Below the pieces are notes generated by a model that did no database searches, was not told the origin of the DNA, and worked only from the letters and a program-made list of their open reading frames with translations. A stretch of DNA of 8,922 nt from Gammaproteobacteria bacterium (GTDB taxonomy: Bacteria > Pseudomonadota > Gammaproteobacteria > Steroidobacterales > Steroidobacteraceae), in the NCBI GenBank assembly GCA_003165495.1, contig PMMB01000055.1, positions 1 through 8,922 on the forward strand, given 5' to 3'. A program made the position numbers and the translations under genes. Position 1 is the first letter of the stretch, and the number at the start of each line of letters is the position of its first letter. Of the stretch, positions 6,730 to 8,922 are shown piece by piece.

Positions 6730-8406
6730 ATGCAGTCTGCAAGCTACGACGCGATTGTAGTCGGCTCCGGCATATCGGGTGGATGGGCGGCAAAGGAACT
6801 CACAGAGAAGGGTCTGCGCGTGCTGCTCCTGGAGCGAGGTCGCAACGTCGAGCACATCAAGGACTACGTCAACGCCACGAAGGCGCCTTGGGAATACCTG
6901 CACAGGGGCGGCGCAACAAGAGCGATGGAAGAGGCGTACCAGGTGCTCAAGCGGTCATTTCTCAATGAGAAAAACCTCGCCTTCTGGGTAAATGAGAAGG
7001 AGTCGCCCTACACGGAAGTGAAGCGGTTCGACTGGATTCGCGGCTATCAAGTCGGGGGACGCTCGCTGATGTGGGGGCGCCAGAGCTACCGCTGGAGCGA
7101 CTTCGACTTCGACGCCAATGCAAGGGACGGTATCGCGATCGATTGGCCGATTCGCTACAACGATCTTGCGCCGTGGTACGACCACGTGGAAAGGCACGCT
7201 GGAATCTCCGGCTCACTCGATGCGCTGCCTCAGCTTCCCGATGGACAGTTCCAACCGGCGATGCCGCTCAACTGCGGCGAAGAATTGATTGCCGGCCGAT
7301 TGAAGAAGGCGTTCGGCGGCAAACGCCAAGTAATAATTGGGCGCACCGCGAACGCGACCAGGCCGCTGGAGGGACGCGCGCCCTGCCAATACCGAGATGC
7401 ATGCTGGTTAGGCTGCCCTTACGGCGCCTACTTCAGCACACAGTCCTCCACGCTGCCCGCGGCAGCGAAGACCGGAAAGCTCACGCTGAAGCCCTGGTCG
7501 ATCGTGATCGAGGTTCTCTTCGACAAGGATCGCAAGCGCGCCACCGGCGTCCGAGTGCTTGATGCCCTCACCGATCAGACGAGCGACTACACGGCAAAGG
7601 TCGTTTTCATCTGCGCATCCACGCTCAACTCGACATGGTTACTCATGCGATCCGCGACCGACGTCTGGCCAGGAGGCCTCGGCAGCAGCTCAGGTGAACT
7701 CGGCCACAACCTGATGGATCATCACTTTCGCTGCGGCGCAGAAGGACAGCTCGTGGGGTTGGACGACAAGTACTACTACGGTCGTCGTCCCAACGGCATC
7801 TATATCCCGCGGTACCGCAACCTGTTCGGCGACAAACGCCATTACCTGCGCGGTTTCGGCTACCAGGGCAGCGCCAGCCGCGAGGGATGGTCACGAGCCG
7901 TGAAGGAGCTGGGGATCGGTGCAGCCTTCAAGGACGAGACGGCATCGCCGGGGTCTTGGAAATTCGGTGCCACGGCGTTTGGCGAGATGCTCCCCAATCA
8001 CTCCAACAGCGTTGGGCTCGATAACAACAAGAAGGACAAGTGGGGGCTGCCAGTGCTCAAGATCGATTGCGCCACAGGCGAGAACGAGCGCTTGATGCGC
8101 CGGGACATGATCGCCGATATGGCAGAGATGCTCGAGCAGACCGGGGCGAAAATGGTGAAAACGTTCGACGCGGGGTACTTCCCGGGGATGGGCATCCACG
8201 AGATGGGCACGGCGCGCATGGGGCGCGATCCGAAGACATCAGTGCTCAACGCCCACAATCAGGTGTGGGATGCTCCGAACGTCTTCGTCACCGACGGCGC
8301 GTGCATGACGTCCTCTGCGTGTCAGAACCCGTCGCTCACATACATGGCGATCACCGCCCGCGCGGCGGCCTTCGCCGTGGACGAACTCAATCGCCGCAAC
8401 CTTTGA
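6730..8406 (+). CDS. GMC family FAD-dependent sugar dehydrogenase, catalytic subunit
   Basis: A 558-residue flavoprotein. The N-terminal FAD-binding Rossmann motif is GSGISG (12-17), with the ribose-binding E35 in LLLERG. A second FAD contact, GGRSLMWGR, is at 109-117. The C-terminal GMC domain has the catalytic pair H490 in IHEMGTARMG and N533 in CQNPSLT. A cysteine cluster, C219-x5-C225-x3-C229, matches the spacing of the 3Fe-4S site region of the Burkholderia FAD-glucose dehydrogenase. This suggests electron transfer through an Fe-S cluster rather than direct reaction with oxygen. The protein has no signal of its own; export with the Tat-bearing small subunit encoded 7 nt downstream is expected. 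Likely substrates are glycosides oxidised at C3 or related sugars (family inference). The start is ATG at 6730, with AGGAG (6719-6723) 6 nt upstream; a TTG directly before it is too close to that site. Confidence 0.92.
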   Translation: MQSASYDAIVVGSGISGGWAAKELTEKGLRVLLLERGRNVEHIKDYVNATKAPWEYLHRGGATRAMEEAYQVLKRSFLNEKNLAFWVNEKESPYTEVKRFDWIRGYQVGGRSLMWGRQSYRWSDFDFDANARDGIAIDWPIRYNDLAPWYDHVERHAGISGSLDALPQLPDGQFQPAMPLNCGEELIAGRLKKAFGGKRQVIIGRTANATRPLEGRAPCQYRDACWLGCPYGAYFSTQSSTLPAAAKTGKLTLKPWSIVIEVLFDKDRKRATGVRVLDALTDQTSDYTAKVVFICASTLNSTWLLMRSATDVWPGGLGSSSGELGHNLMDHHFRCGAEGQLVGLDDKYYYGRRPNGIYIPRYRNLFGDKRHYLRGFGYQGSASREGWSRAVKELGIGAAFKDETASPGSWKFGATAFGEMLPNHSNSVGLDNNKKDKWGLPVLKIDCATGENERLMRRDMIADMAEMLEQTGAKMVKTFDAGYFPGMGIHEMGTARMGRDPKTSVLNAHNQVWDAPNVFVTDGACMTSSACQNPSLTYMAITARAAAFAVDELNRRNL

Positions 8407-8413
8407 CCCAACC

Positions 8414-8922
8414 ATGAACATGTCATCCGATGCAGAACCGGTCCGGCTGATCAATCGCCGTGAGGCCATTCGTCGCGTAAGCGCCTTGCTGGGAGGAGCC
8501 GCATTCGTCGGCGGGAGAGGCTTGCTGAGCGCATGTGAGCGGGCAAGCTTTCCGCTGGAGGAGGCAACGCTCGGAGAATTCACGGCCGACAATATCGCAT
8601 TTCTCGACGAGATCGCCGAAACAATTCTGCCGGCAACGACGACTCCTGGTGCGAAGGCGGCCAAGACCGGCGCTTTTATGGCGCTCATGGTCACTGACTG
8701 TTACAGTCCTGTCGAGCAGAAAATCTTCCACGAAGGCATGCGGAAGGTGGACGATGCGACGAGGAAGGCGAATAACGTCTCGTTCATGGAGGCGACGCCG
8801 CTGCAGCGCTCCGCCGTGCTCACGATGCTCGACCACGAGCAGAAGCGCGTGATGGACGCTCGCGAAGCGGCGGTCGACCAGCCGGCGCACTACTTCCGCA
8901 TGATGAAGGAGCTGGCGCTGCT
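8414..8922 (+). CDS. Gluconate 2-dehydrogenase subunit 3 family protein, Tat lipoprotein, partial at its C-terminus
   Basis: This is the small partner subunit of the GMC dehydrogenase. The first 169 residues are present and the frame is open to the window end. The leader holds twin arginines (NRREAI at 14-19 and RRVSALL at 20-26), then a hydrophobic run and LLSAC, a lipobox placing the acylated cysteine at C41. The mature protein would thus be exported folded and lipid-anchored. The body contains FLDEIAETILPAT (about 60-72), typical of this family. The last visible residues, HYFRMMKELALL, correspond to the family's near-C-terminal FFRxxKELTL region, so probably only a few tens of residues are missing. 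In characterised relatives this subunit chaperones and carries the flavoprotein through Tat, with a cytochrome c as the next partner. No clear Shine-Dalgarno precedes ATG 8414, which suggests coupling to the GMC gene. ATG 8420 is an alternative start. Confidence 0.9.
   Translation, partial: MNMSSDAEPVRLINRREAIRRVSALLGGAAFVGGRGLLSACERASFPLEEATLGEFTADNIAFLDEIAETILPATTTPGAKAAKTGAFMALMVTDCYSPVEQKIFHEGMRKVDDATRKANNVSFMEATPLQRSAVLTMLDHEQKRVMDAREAAVDQPAHYFRMMKELAL

Overview
The window is GC-rich, gene-dense bacterial DNA. Four features point to a Gram-negative host, most likely Pseudomonadota: a CUT1-type sugar ABC importer, three proteins with twin-arginine (Tat) leaders, one of them also with a lipobox, and a GMC dehydrogenase with a gluconate-2-dehydrogenase-subunit-3-type partner. 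I cannot place it to genus from sequence alone. The window cuts genes at both ends (an ABC ATPase on the left, a dehydrogenase small subunit on the right). No RNA genes, mobile elements, CRISPR arrays or regulator genes were seen.

Layout. (1) Positions 1-3444, minus strand: an ABC importer operon transcribed in the order solute-binding protein, MalF-type permease, MalG-type permease, MalK/UgpC-type ATPase. The two permease genes overlap by 4 nt and the ATPase starts 2 nt after the MalG-type stop. (2) Positions 3445-3551: a 107-bp divergent control region. (3) Positions 3552-4556, plus strand: a cytoplasmic Gfo/Idh/MocA NAD(P)-dependent sugar oxidoreductase. (4) Positions 4557-4692: a short convergent gap without an obvious terminator. 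(5) Positions 4693-6516, minus strand: two tandem Tat-exported TIM-barrel proteins of the sugar isomerase/epimerase superfamily, 21 nt apart. (6) Positions 6517-6729: a divergent control region with a perfect 15-bp palindrome (6621-6635) almost exactly at its centre. (7) Positions 6730-8922, plus strand: a GMC flavoprotein dehydrogenase with a C-x5-C-x3-C cysteine cluster, followed 7 nt later by a Tat-lipoprotein small subunit that runs off the window.

How the genes may work together (inference). The GMC/small-subunit pair resembles periplasmic, membrane-linked glucoside-3-dehydrogenases and related FAD sugar dehydrogenases. It could oxidise a glycoside outside the cytoplasm. The two exported TIM-barrel enzymes could isomerise, epimerise or cleave the keto-sugar. 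The ABC importer would bring in the product, and the cytoplasmic Gfo/Idh enzyme could reduce or oxidise it further. The window thus reads as a compact oxidise-cleave-import-reduce glycoside module. The substrate is unknown, and co-regulation of the two halves is not shown.
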